Part shown: piece after piece, positions 44,389-53,114 of the stretch
How the letters are laid out: every line of letters begins with the position of its first letter
Numbering within the stretch: position 1 is the first letter of the stretch
Assembly: GCF_022760965.1 (NCBI RefSeq)
Contig: NZ_JAKVIJ010000011.1
Span: 1-64,000, forward strand
Direction: 5' to 3'
From: Simplicispira sedimenti
GTDB lineage: Bacteria; Pseudomonadota; Gammaproteobacteria; Burkholderiales; Burkholderiaceae_C
DNA length: 64,000 nucleotides
Made by a program: the position numbers and the translations under genes
Notes under the pieces: generated by a model
The model's database searches: none
What the model saw: only the letters and a program-made list of their open reading frames with translations
Told to the model about the DNA's origin: nothing

Positions 44389-46197
44389 ATGAGCCTCTCG
44401 CAAATTTCCAGCTCTCCAACCCCCAGCCGCGCGGGCGCCCGGCCCTGCGCGCTCATGGCTGCAGCCCTGACCAGCGCACTGCTGGCAGGCTGTGCCAGCA
44501 CCCCGCTCCCCCCCTGGCCCGATCGCAATGCCAGCCGTCCCCCTCCTCCGGTGCGCCAGATTCCGCCGCCCAGCCGCCAGGAACAGGCCCCGGCGCCCAT
44601 GGCCCGCCCTGGTGTGGTGCTGCCCGCGCCGGTGCCACGCACCGCCGATGGGGCGACGACGGCGCCCGTGGTCCGTCCCTCGCTGGCTCCACTGACTGGC
44701 ACCCTGCCCGACCTGCCCTACCGGCCTGAAGTGGCAGCGCGCTTCCCCGACCCGCCCATCCTCTACCACACCCCAGGTCTGCACCCCGATCGCCGCGCCT
44801 TCACCACCAATGCCGAAATTGGCCAGTGGCTCCATGCCCTGGCCCAGCAAACCACACCGCCGACCACCCGGGCCACCGTGTTGCAACTGGGCCCATCGCA
44901 ACGGGGAGCCCCGATACACGCCCTGGTCCTGACCCAGGAACGCGACGAGCAACCGCAAGCCTTGGCCGAGAGCAAACGCCCCACGGTGCTGCTCATCGGA
45001 CAGCAGCACGGCGATGCACCAGCCTCCAGCGAGGCACTCTTGGTGGTGGCCCAGGAACTGGCGCAGGGCTTGTTGGCACCTTTGCTGGAGCGGATCAACG
45101 TCATCATCGTGCCGCGCGCCAACCCCGACGGTGCCGAAGCAGGCACTGCCGCAACAGCGGACGGCACCGACCTCCAACGCGACCATCTGCTGCTGCACAG
45201 CCCCGAAGCCCGCGTACTGAACCAACTCGTGCGCGATTACCGGCCCATGGTGGTGCTCGACAGCGGCGAATTCCCTGCCGCAGGCGCCGTGCTGACGCAG
45301 TTTGGCGGCCTGAACCGGCATGACGCCCACCTGAGCTACGCCACCACCGGCAACGTCCACGAGTTCGTGACCAAGGCCGCACGCGAATGGATGCAACAGC
45401 CGCTGGAACAGGCATTGCAGGGCTTGGGCTTGGCCGTGGAATGGGCGCACAGCCCGTCTGCCGTGCCTGGCGAGCGCCGCATGGTCATGGACAGCGTGCA
45501 GCCCGACAGTGGCCGCAACCTGTGGGGCCTCAAGCACGCAGTCAGCCTGCGCGTAGCCAGCCGTGGCGTAGGTCTGGGCCGTACCCATATCCAGCGACGC
45601 GTACACACCCAGGTCAATGCCATGGCCGCCGCACTGCGCATGGCCTCCGAGCGCGCAGCGCGCCTGGAACAAGTGCGCTCCTTCGTCATACGTGACACCG
45701 TGGCGCTGGCCTGCCGCAACAAGGTGGTGGTGCAGGCCGCGCACACCACCGAAAGCCGCGAACTCACCCTGCTGAACCCGGACACTGGCGCAGACATGCC
45801 GACCACCGTGGAATGGGACAGCGCACTGCGCCTGAGCCCCACACTGGAACGCGCACGCCCCTGCGGCTATTGGGTCGCACCCACGGCACAGCCGGCCATC
45901 GAGCGCTTGCGCCTGCATGGCTTGCAGGTACTGCGGGTTGCAGAAGCGGGAGCGGTACTGGCCGAAGCACCCCAGTCACCCGGCACCACAGCGGCAAGCC
46001 CGTTGGCGCGCACCGCAATCGATGTGCCGGCAGGCAGCTATTACGTCCCTCTAAACCAGCCCATGGCCAACGTAGCCATCGCCGCGCTGGAAGCCGACAC
46101 CCCCTTTGGCTTCGCAAGCCAGCGCCTCGTCGGTCTGCCCGAAGAAGTGTTGCGCGTGATGGTGACACCCAGCTTGGTATTTGAAGACATGGAATAG
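44389..46197 (+). CDS. M14-like carboxypeptidase-family lipoprotein with altered zinc site
   Basis: A 602-residue outer-envelope protein. The lipobox is LLAGC (residues ~31-35), followed by a Pro-rich linker to ~90. Residues ~130-420 follow the M14 zinc-peptidase pattern (VLQLGPSQRGAPIHALVLTQ; VLLIGQQHGDAP; INVIIVPRANPDGAE; VVLDSGEF). The usual zinc motif HxxE (HGNE) reads His207-Gly-Asp-Ala, so the Glu ligand is lost. It may be inactive, use Asp209, or bind rather than cut. The start is the ATG at 44389. It is unpaired with neighbours; the tRNA-Arg gene follows. Confidence 0.75.
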   Translation: MSLSQISSSPTPSRAGARPCALMAAALTSALLAGCASTPLPPWPDRNASRPPPPVRQIPPPSRQEQAPAPMARPGVVLPAPVPRTADGATTAPVVRPSLAPLTGTLPDLPYRPEVAARFPDPPILYHTPGLHPDRRAFTTNAEIGQWLHALAQQTTPPTTRATVLQLGPSQRGAPIHALVLTQERDEQPQALAESKRPTVLLIGQQHGDAPASSEALLVVAQELAQGLLAPLLERINVIIVPRANPDGAEAGTAATADGTDLQRDHLLLHSPEARVLNQLVRDYRPMVVLDSGEFPAAGAVLTQFGGLNRHDAHLSYATTGNVHEFVTKAAREWMQQPLEQALQGLGLAVEWAHSPSAVPGERRMVMDSVQPDSGRNLWGLKHAVSLRVASRGVGLGRTHIQRRVHTQVNAMAAALRMASERAARLEQVRSFVIRDTVALACRNKVVVQAAHTTESRELTLLNPDTGADMPTTVEWDSALRLSPTLERARPCGYWVAPTAQPAIERLRLHGLQVLRVAEAGAVLAEAPQSPGTTAASPLARTAIDVPAGSYYVPLNQPMANVAIAALEADTPFGFASQRLVGLPEEVLRVMVTPSLVFEDME

Positions 46198-46261
46198 GCC
46201 TGATCAGGCATCAAGGCAGCACAGCATCCGGTTATGATCCGGGGCCTTGCAAAGGCCACAC

Positions 46262-46338
46262 CTGCCCGTAGCTCAACCGGATAGAGCAATAGCCTTCTAA
46301 GCTATAGGTCGGGGGTTCGAGTCCCTCCGGGCAGGCCA
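46262..46338 (+). tRNA. tRNA-Arg (anticodon TCT)
   Basis: The acceptor arms CTGCCCG and CGGGCAG pair fully. The D arm is GCTC-AACCGGATA-GAGC, the anticodon stem is ATAGC/GCTAT around CTTCTAA (anticodon TCT), the T arm is GGGGG-TTCGAGT-CCCTC and CCA is encoded at the 3' end. It decodes AGA/AGG, rare codons in this GC-rich DNA. No integrase or partial tRNA duplicate is seen nearby. Confidence 0.97.
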
Positions 46339-46412
46339 CATCAGCGCTCCAGATCGTCTAACAACCTCTCAAAACCCGCACGTTTCAGGCGCGTTGGGCT
46401 GAAATGGCTGCT

Positions 46413-46763
46413 TTATGGAATCGTTTGATCTCCTGGTTCATTCCTGGATTCGCGCTGATCTCTGTAATACGCGGCGCGCATGATCAACATTGCCACCACG
46501 GGCGCCGTCATCAGTACAAACACACTGATGAGCAACTCGTGAATGACCAGCCGCGACTGGGTTACCGTGAAATACACCATCGATGCGATGAGGATGCAGC
46601 CGGCGCCAAGTGTGACGGCGATCGCCGGGCCATGGATTCGCTGATAAAAACTCTGCAACCGCGCCAGGCCGGTTGCGCCAATCAAGGTGATCAAGCCCCC
46701 CAGTACCAGCAACAGCGCAACCGGAATGGCTGCCCACCAAGGCAAGGCTTCCACACTGATCAT
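46413..46763 (-). CDS. mnhG: Na+/H+ antiporter subunit G (MrpG/MnhG/PhaG)
   Basis: A 116-residue subunit with three membrane segments (residues ~10-31, 44-65, 74-95) and LITLIGATGLARLQSFYQRIHGPAIAVTLG, typical of MnhG. It is the last gene of the Mrp operon. Its ATG overlaps the MnhF stop by 4 bases. Subunit G is required for assembly of the complex. Confidence 0.92.
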   Translation of the reverse strand: MISVEALPWWAAIPVALLLVLGGLITLIGATGLARLQSFYQRIHGPAIAVTLGAGCILIASMVYFTVTQSRLVIHELLISVFVLMTAPVVAMLIMRAAYYRDQRESRNEPGDQTIP

Positions 46764-47044
46764 TCAATCACCTCCCCGCGCATCAGGAACTTGGCCAGCG
46801 CGATCGTTGAAACAAAACCAACCAGGGCAATCATCAGCGCCGCCTCAAAGTAGATCTGGCTGCCATGCCTGATGCCGAGCATGAGCACGAGCAGCATGGT
46901 GCACATCCACAGGGTGTCGAGCGCGAGGACGCGGTCCTGGGCAGACGGGCCGATCATCAGGCGCCATGTGCACAACAGCATCGACAGGACTACGCAGGCC
47001 ATCGCGAAAAAAGAGGCTGCCGAAAGCAGTGCGGCTGTCGTCAT
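46760..47044 (-). CDS. mnhF: Na+/H+ antiporter subunit F (MrpF/MnhF/PhaF)
   Basis: A 94-residue protein with three helices and the GPSAQDRVLALDTLW segment characteristic of MnhF, which carries a conserved Asp in the transport path. It is the smallest subunit except perhaps C. Starts and stops overlap both neighbours by 4 bases. Confidence 0.93.
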   Translation of the reverse strand: MTTAALLSAASFFAMACVVLSMLLCTWRLMIGPSAQDRVLALDTLWMCTMLLVLMLGIRHGSQIYFEAALMIALVGFVSTIALAKFLMRGEVIE

Positions 47045-47559
47045 GTGTGGCCTTTTTCGGTAGCGGACGACTCAAAAACCTCCATGATGGGGCGCTCGTA
47101 CCGGCTCTTGATCGTATCCACCCACCATGCCTCGTCGTGCAGGTCGAAGACGTGCAACAGCAGTTCGTGTTTGTCTGGGAGATGATCCACCCACACGGTT
47201 CCGGGGGTGGTATTGATCAGGCACGAGAGCAAAGCCAGACCATGCGGACTGCGCAGGTCGAGCGGCACGCGGATGAACTGTGAATTCACATTGGCCGAGC
47301 GCCGCAGCATGATGATTTGGGAGACGTTGAAGCAAGACCGCACGATCTCGACAATCGAAAAACCCATCAAGCGCAGCAGCGCCAGTGGGCGGCGGAGCTG
47401 GGCGTAGCCATGGGGCTGCAAAGGCCTTGCCAAAAGGGGTGCCACAATCCCCAGCAAACCGCCCAGAAGCCAGTGGCCAGGTTCCAGGGTCTGGTTCAGC
47501 AGCAGCCACATGAGCAGCAAACCCACCGACAGCAATGGGGATGGCAACCAGCGCTTCAT
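47041..47559 (-). CDS. mnhE: Na+/H+ antiporter subunit E (MrpE/MnhE/PhaE)
   Basis: A 172-residue subunit with two N-terminal helices (SVGLLLMWLLLNQTLEPGHWLLGGLLGIVAPLLARP) and a cytoplasmic domain (FNVSQIIMLRRSANVNSQFIRVPLDLRSPHGLALLSCLINTTPGTVWVD). The TPGT segment is typical of MnhE. It is coupled to MnhD and MnhF by 4-base overlaps. Confidence 0.93.
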   Translation of the reverse strand: MKRWLPSPLLSVGLLLMWLLLNQTLEPGHWLLGGLLGIVAPLLARPLQPHGYAQLRRPLALLRLMGFSIVEIVRSCFNVSQIIMLRRSANVNSQFIRVPLDLRSPHGLALLSCLINTTPGTVWVDHLPDKHELLLHVFDLHDEAWWVDTIKSRYERPIMEVFESSATEKGHT

Positions 47560-49181
47560 CGTGGCACCTCGATCTGCGGTACTCGCTGCACGGGCTGCTC
47601 CCCCAATACGCGCTGGGGGTAGTCCTGGCTGCGCAACAACCCCTCAGTGGTGCGCCCCAGGAAATCAAAAACGGCACCGGACTGCACCGTCAGTGCCATG
47701 CAGAGGGCCACCAATCCGCCGATGGATGCCGCCTCAGTGACTTGCAGCGGCGGCGATTTGACCACTCCCGATGCCCAAAATATACGCACCCCCAGGCGCA
47801 TCAACGCAATGATGGCGGCCAGCCCGCCAACGACCATCAACGCGATCAGCAGCCAGGTGCTCCATGGGACGGCTTCTGGGCTGGCCGCAAGCAGGGCATG
47901 GAACAGGCTGAACTTGGCCACAAAACCCGCCAACGGTGGCATGCCTGAGATGACCAGAGCGCAGACGACAAAACTCAGGCCCAGGAACGTGAATGTGCCA
48001 GGAATGCCCACGCCGACGGGGTCTTCCGGTTTGTCCTCCACGGCAAAGGCTTCCATGGTCAACGCCAGCATGGCGGATCCCGGTGGCCGGATGCGCTCGG
48101 TGAGCTCGATCAGCAACATGAACGCGGCCATCGCGAGCGTGGAGCCCAGCAGGTAATACAGTCCCGCTGCCAGCACTGCGGTGCCCGAATGGCCAATGAC
48201 CGCCATCAGCGTGCCCGAGGAGATGATGGCGCCAAAACCGGCCATGCGCCCGCCGTCCTGGCTCGACAGCATGCCAATCGCTCCGAACAGCAAGGTGGCC
48301 ATTCCGCCCGCAGTGAGTGCTGCCAGACCAAAGTGGCTCATCCCCCCGGCCTCGGCTCCAAACACTGCAAGCCAGACGCGCAACACGGCATATACGCCCA
48401 CCTTGGTCATCAGCACCAGCATGGCACCCACGGGCGCGGAGGCCGAGGCGTAGGTGGTGGGCAGCCAGAACCCAAGCGGCCACATGGCGCCCTTGGTCAG
48501 GAAAGCCAGCGCCATCACCGTGGCGCCGATCTGCAACAGCCAGGTGTCCTGCGCCCCAAGCGCCGGGGCGCGACCCGCCAAATCTGCAATATTGAGTGTT
48601 CCCGATGCGGCATAGATCAGCGAGACACCGATGAGAAACAGCAGAGATGCCACCAGATTGACCGCGATGTACTGCATGCCTGCCTGGATACGGCGCAGGT
48701 TGTAGCCGTGCAGCACCAGCCCATAGGAGGCCGCCAGCATCACCTCGAAGAACACGAAGAGGTTGAACAGGTCATGGGTGAGAAATGCGCCGTTCAACCC
48801 CATCAGCATGAACTGGAACAGGGAATGAAAGCTGACGCCGACCCGATCCCAACGACGTGCCGAAAACACCAGCACGGCCAGCGCAATGGTGGAGGTCAGC
48901 ACCAGCATCATGGCAGTCAACCTGTCCACCACCAGGGCAATGCCCACGGGGGCAGCCCAGTTTGACGCCAGATAGACGCCGATGCCTGCCGGCCAATGCT
49001 CCCCGTCGGCCATCAGCAGCAGCGCCACGGACACCACCCACAACAGCAGGCCGCTGCCGATGCCCAGAGCAAATTTCAGTCCGTAGCGGGTCTGGTTGAT
49101 GGGAATCAGCAGCGCACCGACGATCAGTGGCAGCAGAACCGGCACGATGACCAGGTGTTGGATCCAGGGCAGCGCACTCAT
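47556..49181 (-). CDS. mnhD: Na+/H+ antiporter subunit D (MrpD/MnhD/PhaD)
   Basis: A 541-residue proton-translocating subunit of the complex-I NuoL/M/N type with about 14 helices. The segment LTHDLFNLFVFFEVMLAASYGLVLHG (~110-136) contains the conserved Glu; KGAMWPLGFWLPTTYASASAPVGAMLVLMTKVGVYA (~230-265) contains the conserved Lys pair. It is one of the two large antiporter-like subunits (with AB). The ATG overlaps the MnhC stop. Confidence 0.94.
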   Translation of the reverse strand: MSALPWIQHLVIVPVLLPLIVGALLIPINQTRYGLKFALGIGSGLLLWVVSVALLLMADGEHWPAGIGVYLASNWAAPVGIALVVDRLTAMMLVLTSTIALAVLVFSARRWDRVGVSFHSLFQFMLMGLNGAFLTHDLFNLFVFFEVMLAASYGLVLHGYNLRRIQAGMQYIAVNLVASLLFLIGVSLIYAASGTLNIADLAGRAPALGAQDTWLLQIGATVMALAFLTKGAMWPLGFWLPTTYASASAPVGAMLVLMTKVGVYAVLRVWLAVFGAEAGGMSHFGLAALTAGGMATLLFGAIGMLSSQDGGRMAGFGAIISSGTLMAVIGHSGTAVLAAGLYYLLGSTLAMAAFMLLIELTERIRPPGSAMLALTMEAFAVEDKPEDPVGVGIPGTFTFLGLSFVVCALVISGMPPLAGFVAKFSLFHALLAASPEAVPWSTWLLIALMVVGGLAAIIALMRLGVRIFWASGVVKSPPLQVTEAASIGGLVALCMALTVQSGAVFDFLGRTTEGLLRSQDYPQRVLGEQPVQRVPQIEVPR

Positions 49182-49519
49182 GGGCGAGGCTCCTCACCGT
49201 CCACATGGTCACTGCCAGACAGGCCCCTGGCACCGATCATCATCACCAGAAACAGCGCCGTGGTGGCAAAGCCAATCACGATCGCGGTCAGCACCAGCCC
49301 CTGTGGCAGCGGGTCGGCAAATTGGGTGGGATCGATGGGGAGGCTCGGTGTGATGGGCGGCTTGTCCACCGAGAGCCTGCCCATCGCAAAGATGAACAGG
49401 TTCACGGCATAGGACATCAAAAGCAGCCCGGTGATGAGCTGAAAGGTGCGCGGGCGCAGGATGAGCCAGATGCCCGAGCCGAAGACGATACCGATGGAGA
49501 TGGCAAGGGTGATTTCCAT
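49178..49519 (-). CDS. mnhC: Na+/H+ antiporter subunit C (MrpC/MnhC/PhaC)
   Basis: A 113-residue NuoK-like subunit with three helices (residues ~4-20, 28-46, 75-97) and the LITGLLLMSYAVNLFIFAMG segment. A conserved Asn in the second helix is visible. It overlaps MnhD by 4 bases, and its ATG shares its first bases with the end of the AB gene. Confidence 0.93.
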   Translation of the reverse strand: MEITLAISIGIVFGSGIWLILRPRTFQLITGLLLMSYAVNLFIFAMGRLSVDKPPITPSLPIDPTQFADPLPQGLVLTAIVIGFATTALFLVMMIGARGLSGSDHVDGEEPRP

Positions 49520-52428
49520 CAGGAGGCCCTCCCCACGTCCGTCTGTTCATCGTGCGCCTCGGCCAGCTCACTTGTCTGGCGATGGCTCCGCACCGATTGG
49601 TGCGCCAGCGCGACCAGCATCAACATGGTGGTGCCCACCACCACAGCGAACACACCCAGATCGAACACGAACGCGCTGGGCAGATGCAACTCGCCCACCA
49701 GAGGCCAGTCCACATGCGCCGTATGGGTGGTGAGGAAGGGGTGACCAAACCACCAGGCCCCCAGGCCCGTGGTGCAAGCGATCAACAAGCCCGCGCCCAG
49801 CCAGCGATGGGGACGAAGATTGACATGGCTTTCGACCCAGGTGGTACCAGCCAGCATGTACTGAACCAGAAGCGCGACCGCAAAAATCAGACCTGCAACA
49901 AACCCCCCGCCGGGCAGGTTATGGCCACGCATGAAGAAATAGACCGCCATCACGCCCATCACCGGCAAGAGCAAACGCATGTAGATGCCAGGCACCAGCA
50001 GGTAGCCGCTATTGGCTTGCTCGGCCGGGCTTTGCCGACTCGCCGGATCACCCTCAAAGGTTTGCTGCGGCGGCAGGGCCACGCTTTCGGGAGCGGGACG
50101 GAAGCGGCGCAACAGTGCGTACACCGTCAAGGCGACGATGGTCAGCACGGTGATTTCACCGAGTGTGTCGAAGCTGCGGAAATCCACCAGCAGCACATTG
50201 ACCACGTTGCTGCCGCCGCCACCGCTCAGCGCGTTCAGGAGAAAGAAGTCCGCCATGGTGTCCGGCGCTGGATGCACCAGCACCGCATAGGTCAACGCTG
50301 CCAGCGCAGCCCCGCCGCTGATGGCGATGGCGAGGTCACGCGCTCGGCGCCCCCAGTCGCTCCAAGAGCGTTGGGCCGAACCGGCGACGGACTCCAACCT
50401 GGGGGGCAACCAACGCAAGCCAAGCAGGATGAGAACCGTGGTCACGGTTTCCACCATCAATTGAGTCAAGGCCAGATCAGGAGCAGACAGCCACAGGAAG
50501 GTCGCTGCGGTCACGATGCCGGTGCCGCCAATCAGGGCCAGTGCGGCCAGGCGGTGGTATTTGGCCATCCAGGCCCCGGCCACTGCGCAGCCGGCCCCCA
50601 CCAACCACAGGCCCGCAAACAGCGGATCGAAGTCTTGCAGGGGCAGCACGATCCATGCGGGCGGCGGGCCCGCCAGCCACAGTGGCACCACCAACAATCC
50701 CAGCATCATGAGCAGCAACTGTGCCTGCAACCGTTCAGTGCCGACATAGCGCAGCAAGCGGTCCGCCCCGCGGGTCATCTGCAGCATCACGCTTTCATAC
50801 GCCTGGGCGCCGTTGAACCGATAAATCAGAGGCACATGCTCGCGTTGCTGGAGGTTGAAATGTCGGCGGAGCACCGCATACAACAGCACGCCGCCGCACA
50901 GTGCTGCCACGCTCATCACCAAGGGCAGATTGAAACCATGCCAAAGGGCCAGGTCATAGGTCGGTGCGGCATCCCCAAGCGTTGCGACCACCGCAAGGTT
51001 CAACAGCGGCTCGATGCTGAGCCCTGGAATGACACCCACGACCAGACAGGTGAATACCAGCAGTTCGACCGGCAGCCTCATCCAGTGCGGTGGTTCGTGC
51101 GGCTCTTTCGGAAGATTCTGCGCCGGAGCGCCAAAGAACACCGAGATGAAACGAAGCGAGTACGCAACGCCAAAGATGCCCATGGCCAAAGCTGCCACGG
51201 ACATGGACCAATCCGTATCCCCGCCAACCAGGGCTGTTTCGGCAAAGAACATCTCCTTGGACAGGAATCCGTTGAGCAGGGGCACGCCCGCCATTGCCGC
51301 ACTCGCCACAATGGCCAGCGTGGCCGTGATCGGCAAGGAATGGCGCAGGCCCCGCAACTGGCGCATGTCACGCGTTCCGCACTCGTGGTCGATGATGCCG
51401 ACCGCCATGAACAGCGAGGCCTTGAACACGGCGTGATTGAGGATGTGGAAGATGGCGGCCACGATGGCCATGGGGGAGCCAATACCAATCAGCACCGTGA
51501 TCAGACCGAGGTGACTGATGGTCGAATACGCCAGCAAGCCCTTGAGGTCGTGCTGAAAGATGGCGATGAACGCACCGATCAACAGGGTGCACACGCCGGC
51601 TCCACCGATCAGCCAAGTCCACTCCGGGGTGCCTGCCAACGCGGGCCAAAGGCGCACGAGCAAAAACACACCCGCCTTGACCATGGTGGCGGAATGCAGG
51701 TACGAAGACACGGGCGTGGGCGCTGCCATCGCGTGCGGCAGCCAGAAGTGGAAAGGGAACTGTGCGCTCTTGGTCAGGGCGCCGAGCGCGACCAAGACCA
51801 GTGCCGGCAGGTACAAGGCATGGGCGCGGATGGTGTCGCCCGCAGCAAGAACAGCGTCCAGGTCATAGCTGCCAACGATATGCCCCACCAGCAATACACC
51901 CACCAGCAGGCACAGCCCCCCGGTAGCGGTCACGGTGAAAGCCATGCGTGCGCCCCGCCGGGCGTCGGCGCGATGATGCCAATACCCGATCAGCAAGAAG
52001 GACGTGAGGCTGGTGAGCTCCCAAAACACCACCAGTTGCACCAGGTTGCCCGACAACACCACACCAAGCATGGAGCCCATGAAGGCCAGCAAAAAAGAGA
52101 AAAAGCGTGGAACCGGGTCCTCTGCCGACATGTAGTAGCGCGCGTACAGCACCACCAACAGGCCGATCGCCAGCACCAGCATGCTGAATATCCACGCCAG
52201 TCCATCGACCCGCAGTGCGAAGTTCAGCCCCATCGCAGGCAACCAGGCGAACTCGGTGCGCACTACCTCGCCACTGGCCACCTGGGGAAACAGCAGGCCG
52301 CCGATGAGCAATCCGCACACCGTGACCCCGATCGCCAGCCAGGACTCGCGGTTTCGCGCATCCTGGGGCATCAACGCCGCCAAAAGGCTGCCGACAAAGG
52401 GAGCAAGTACGAGGGTGGTAAGCAGCAT
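49519..52428 (-). CDS. mnhA: Na+/H+ antiporter fused subunit A-B (MrpAB/PhaAB)
   Basis: A 969-residue fusion. Residues 1-~780 are MrpA (NuoL-like, about 20 helices), with FWELTSLTSFLLIGYW (Glu ~115), KSAQFPFHFWLPHAMAAPTPVSSYLHSATMVKAGVFLLVRL (Lys pair) and GGTGIVTAATFLWLSAPDLALTQLMVETVTTVLILLGLRWLP. The C-terminal ~160 residues are MrpB (LLLPVMGVMAVYFFMRGHNLPGGGFVAGLIFAVALLVQYM). The AB fusion is usual in proteobacterial Group-2 Mrp operons. It is the first gene of the operon AB-C-D-E-F-G and likely supports Na+ efflux and pH homeostasis. The ATG at 52428 is the natural start; an open leader upstream is not used. Confidence 0.94.
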   Translation of the reverse strand: MLLTTLVLAPFVGSLLAALMPQDARNRESWLAIGVTVCGLLIGGLLFPQVASGEVVRTEFAWLPAMGLNFALRVDGLAWIFSMLVLAIGLLVVLYARYYMSAEDPVPRFFSFLLAFMGSMLGVVLSGNLVQLVVFWELTSLTSFLLIGYWHHRADARRGARMAFTVTATGGLCLLVGVLLVGHIVGSYDLDAVLAAGDTIRAHALYLPALVLVALGALTKSAQFPFHFWLPHAMAAPTPVSSYLHSATMVKAGVFLLVRLWPALAGTPEWTWLIGGAGVCTLLIGAFIAIFQHDLKGLLAYSTISHLGLITVLIGIGSPMAIVAAIFHILNHAVFKASLFMAVGIIDHECGTRDMRQLRGLRHSLPITATLAIVASAAMAGVPLLNGFLSKEMFFAETALVGGDTDWSMSVAALAMGIFGVAYSLRFISVFFGAPAQNLPKEPHEPPHWMRLPVELLVFTCLVVGVIPGLSIEPLLNLAVVATLGDAAPTYDLALWHGFNLPLVMSVAALCGGVLLYAVLRRHFNLQQREHVPLIYRFNGAQAYESVMLQMTRGADRLLRYVGTERLQAQLLLMMLGLLVVPLWLAGPPPAWIVLPLQDFDPLFAGLWLVGAGCAVAGAWMAKYHRLAALALIGGTGIVTAATFLWLSAPDLALTQLMVETVTTVLILLGLRWLPPRLESVAGSAQRSWSDWGRRARDLAIAISGGAALAALTYAVLVHPAPDTMADFFLLNALSGGGGSNVVNVLLVDFRSFDTLGEITVLTIVALTVYALLRRFRPAPESVALPPQQTFEGDPASRQSPAEQANSGYLLVPGIYMRLLLPVMGVMAVYFFMRGHNLPGGGFVAGLIFAVALLVQYMLAGTTWVESHVNLRPHRWLGAGLLIACTTGLGAWWFGHPFLTTHTAHVDWPLVGELHLPSAFVFDLGVFAVVVGTTMLMLVALAHQSVRSHRQTSELAEAHDEQTDVGRAS

Positions 52429-52817
52429 CGAGGTCGTGGCCTGGTCGAATCGTGTGAATGTCAGATGGGGAAGGTAACGTTCAACTCCGCAAAGGAGTTG
52501 GCATGAAGGCAGACTGTACCGAACAGCAAGAGTTCTGCCGTGGGGCACGGCTATCTTAGCCACAAGATGCGCTGCGATTGGCCCTTCGGGCGCCCATGGC
52601 GGGCCTGGGTGCGCGGCTGTTCTGCCTACCCCTGCTCCAAGGCAAGCAAAGATCCTGCAATACACTCGCCACATTTGCAGGCCTGACGGCGGCTCTTGGA
52701 GCCAGTCGATGGCCTCCAGGTGTTTACCCACGAAACCTGCCGCCCCTTTGCCCGGTGCGCAAGGCAGATCCCATCCGGGTGGCCTACAAGGCGCCCCTCC
52801 TCCCATCGAAAGCAACC
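52429..52817. other. Intergenic region between mnhA and the DUF6150 gene (389 bp)
   Basis: No coding sequence convinces here. Frames open through this region in both directions give proteins without family features. A perfect hairpin CAACTCC-GCAAA-GGAGTTG (52482-52500) lies 54-72 bp upstream of the leftward mnhA start and could sit in its leader RNA. The region must hold divergent promoters for mnhA and possibly the DUF6150 gene. I could not assign -10/-35 boxes with confidence. Confidence 0.5.
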
Positions 52818-53102
52818 ATGGCCAAGATTCTGGAGACCAAATACGATAGCCAGGCCGATGCAAAGGTCTGTGAAGTGGCCTACGAAAGCCAGGCCGACCT
52901 GTGCTGGTTCGAGGTGAACCACGCTACCCAAGCGCAGGGAGATGCGGTGTGGTGCTTTGTGGATTACGAGCAGCAGGCCAGCTTCAAGATCCTCTGGGTC
53001 AAGTACGAAACCCAGGCCGACCTCAAGGTCCACAAGGTCAAGTACGCCGAGCAGGCGGGCTGGCGCACCCCCAACCACAAGCTGCGCGGCAAGCTGGGCT
53101 GA
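52818..53102 (+). CDS. DUF6150-type small repeat protein
   Basis: A 94-residue protein of tandem ~13-residue units: KYDSQADAKVCEV, AYESQADLCWFEV, a 15-residue unit with an inserted GD, DYEQQASFKILWV, KYETQADLKVHKV and KYAEQAGW. The pattern is Y-x2-QAD-x-K-V-x2-V. The regular spacing predicts a small beta-strand stack. No signal peptide. I recall this as the DUF6150 family, function unknown. The ATG at 52818 precedes AKILETKYDSQ. It is convergent with the FAH gene. Confidence 0.85.
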   Translation: MAKILETKYDSQADAKVCEVAYESQADLCWFEVNHATQAQGDAVWCFVDYEQQASFKILWVKYETQADLKVHKVKYAEQAGWRTPNHKLRGKLG

Positions 53103-53114
53103 GGCGCCCCACCG

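Noticed and set aside
46262..46412. tRNA-Arg as an integration site
   Set aside because: No integrase gene, no duplicated tRNA 3' end and no change in composition nearby. The Mrp operon is ordinary chromosomal.
49552..52506. A 984-codon open frame on the plus strand opposite mnhA-mnhB
   Set aside because: Same reason: Gln/His-rich low-information sequence opposite an intact fused MrpAB gene.
52578..52817. N-terminal extension of the DUF6150 protein from 52578
   Set aside because: The extra ~80 residues lack the repeat pattern and contain Pro/Arg-rich noise. The ATG at 52818 starts the family motif MAKILETKY.
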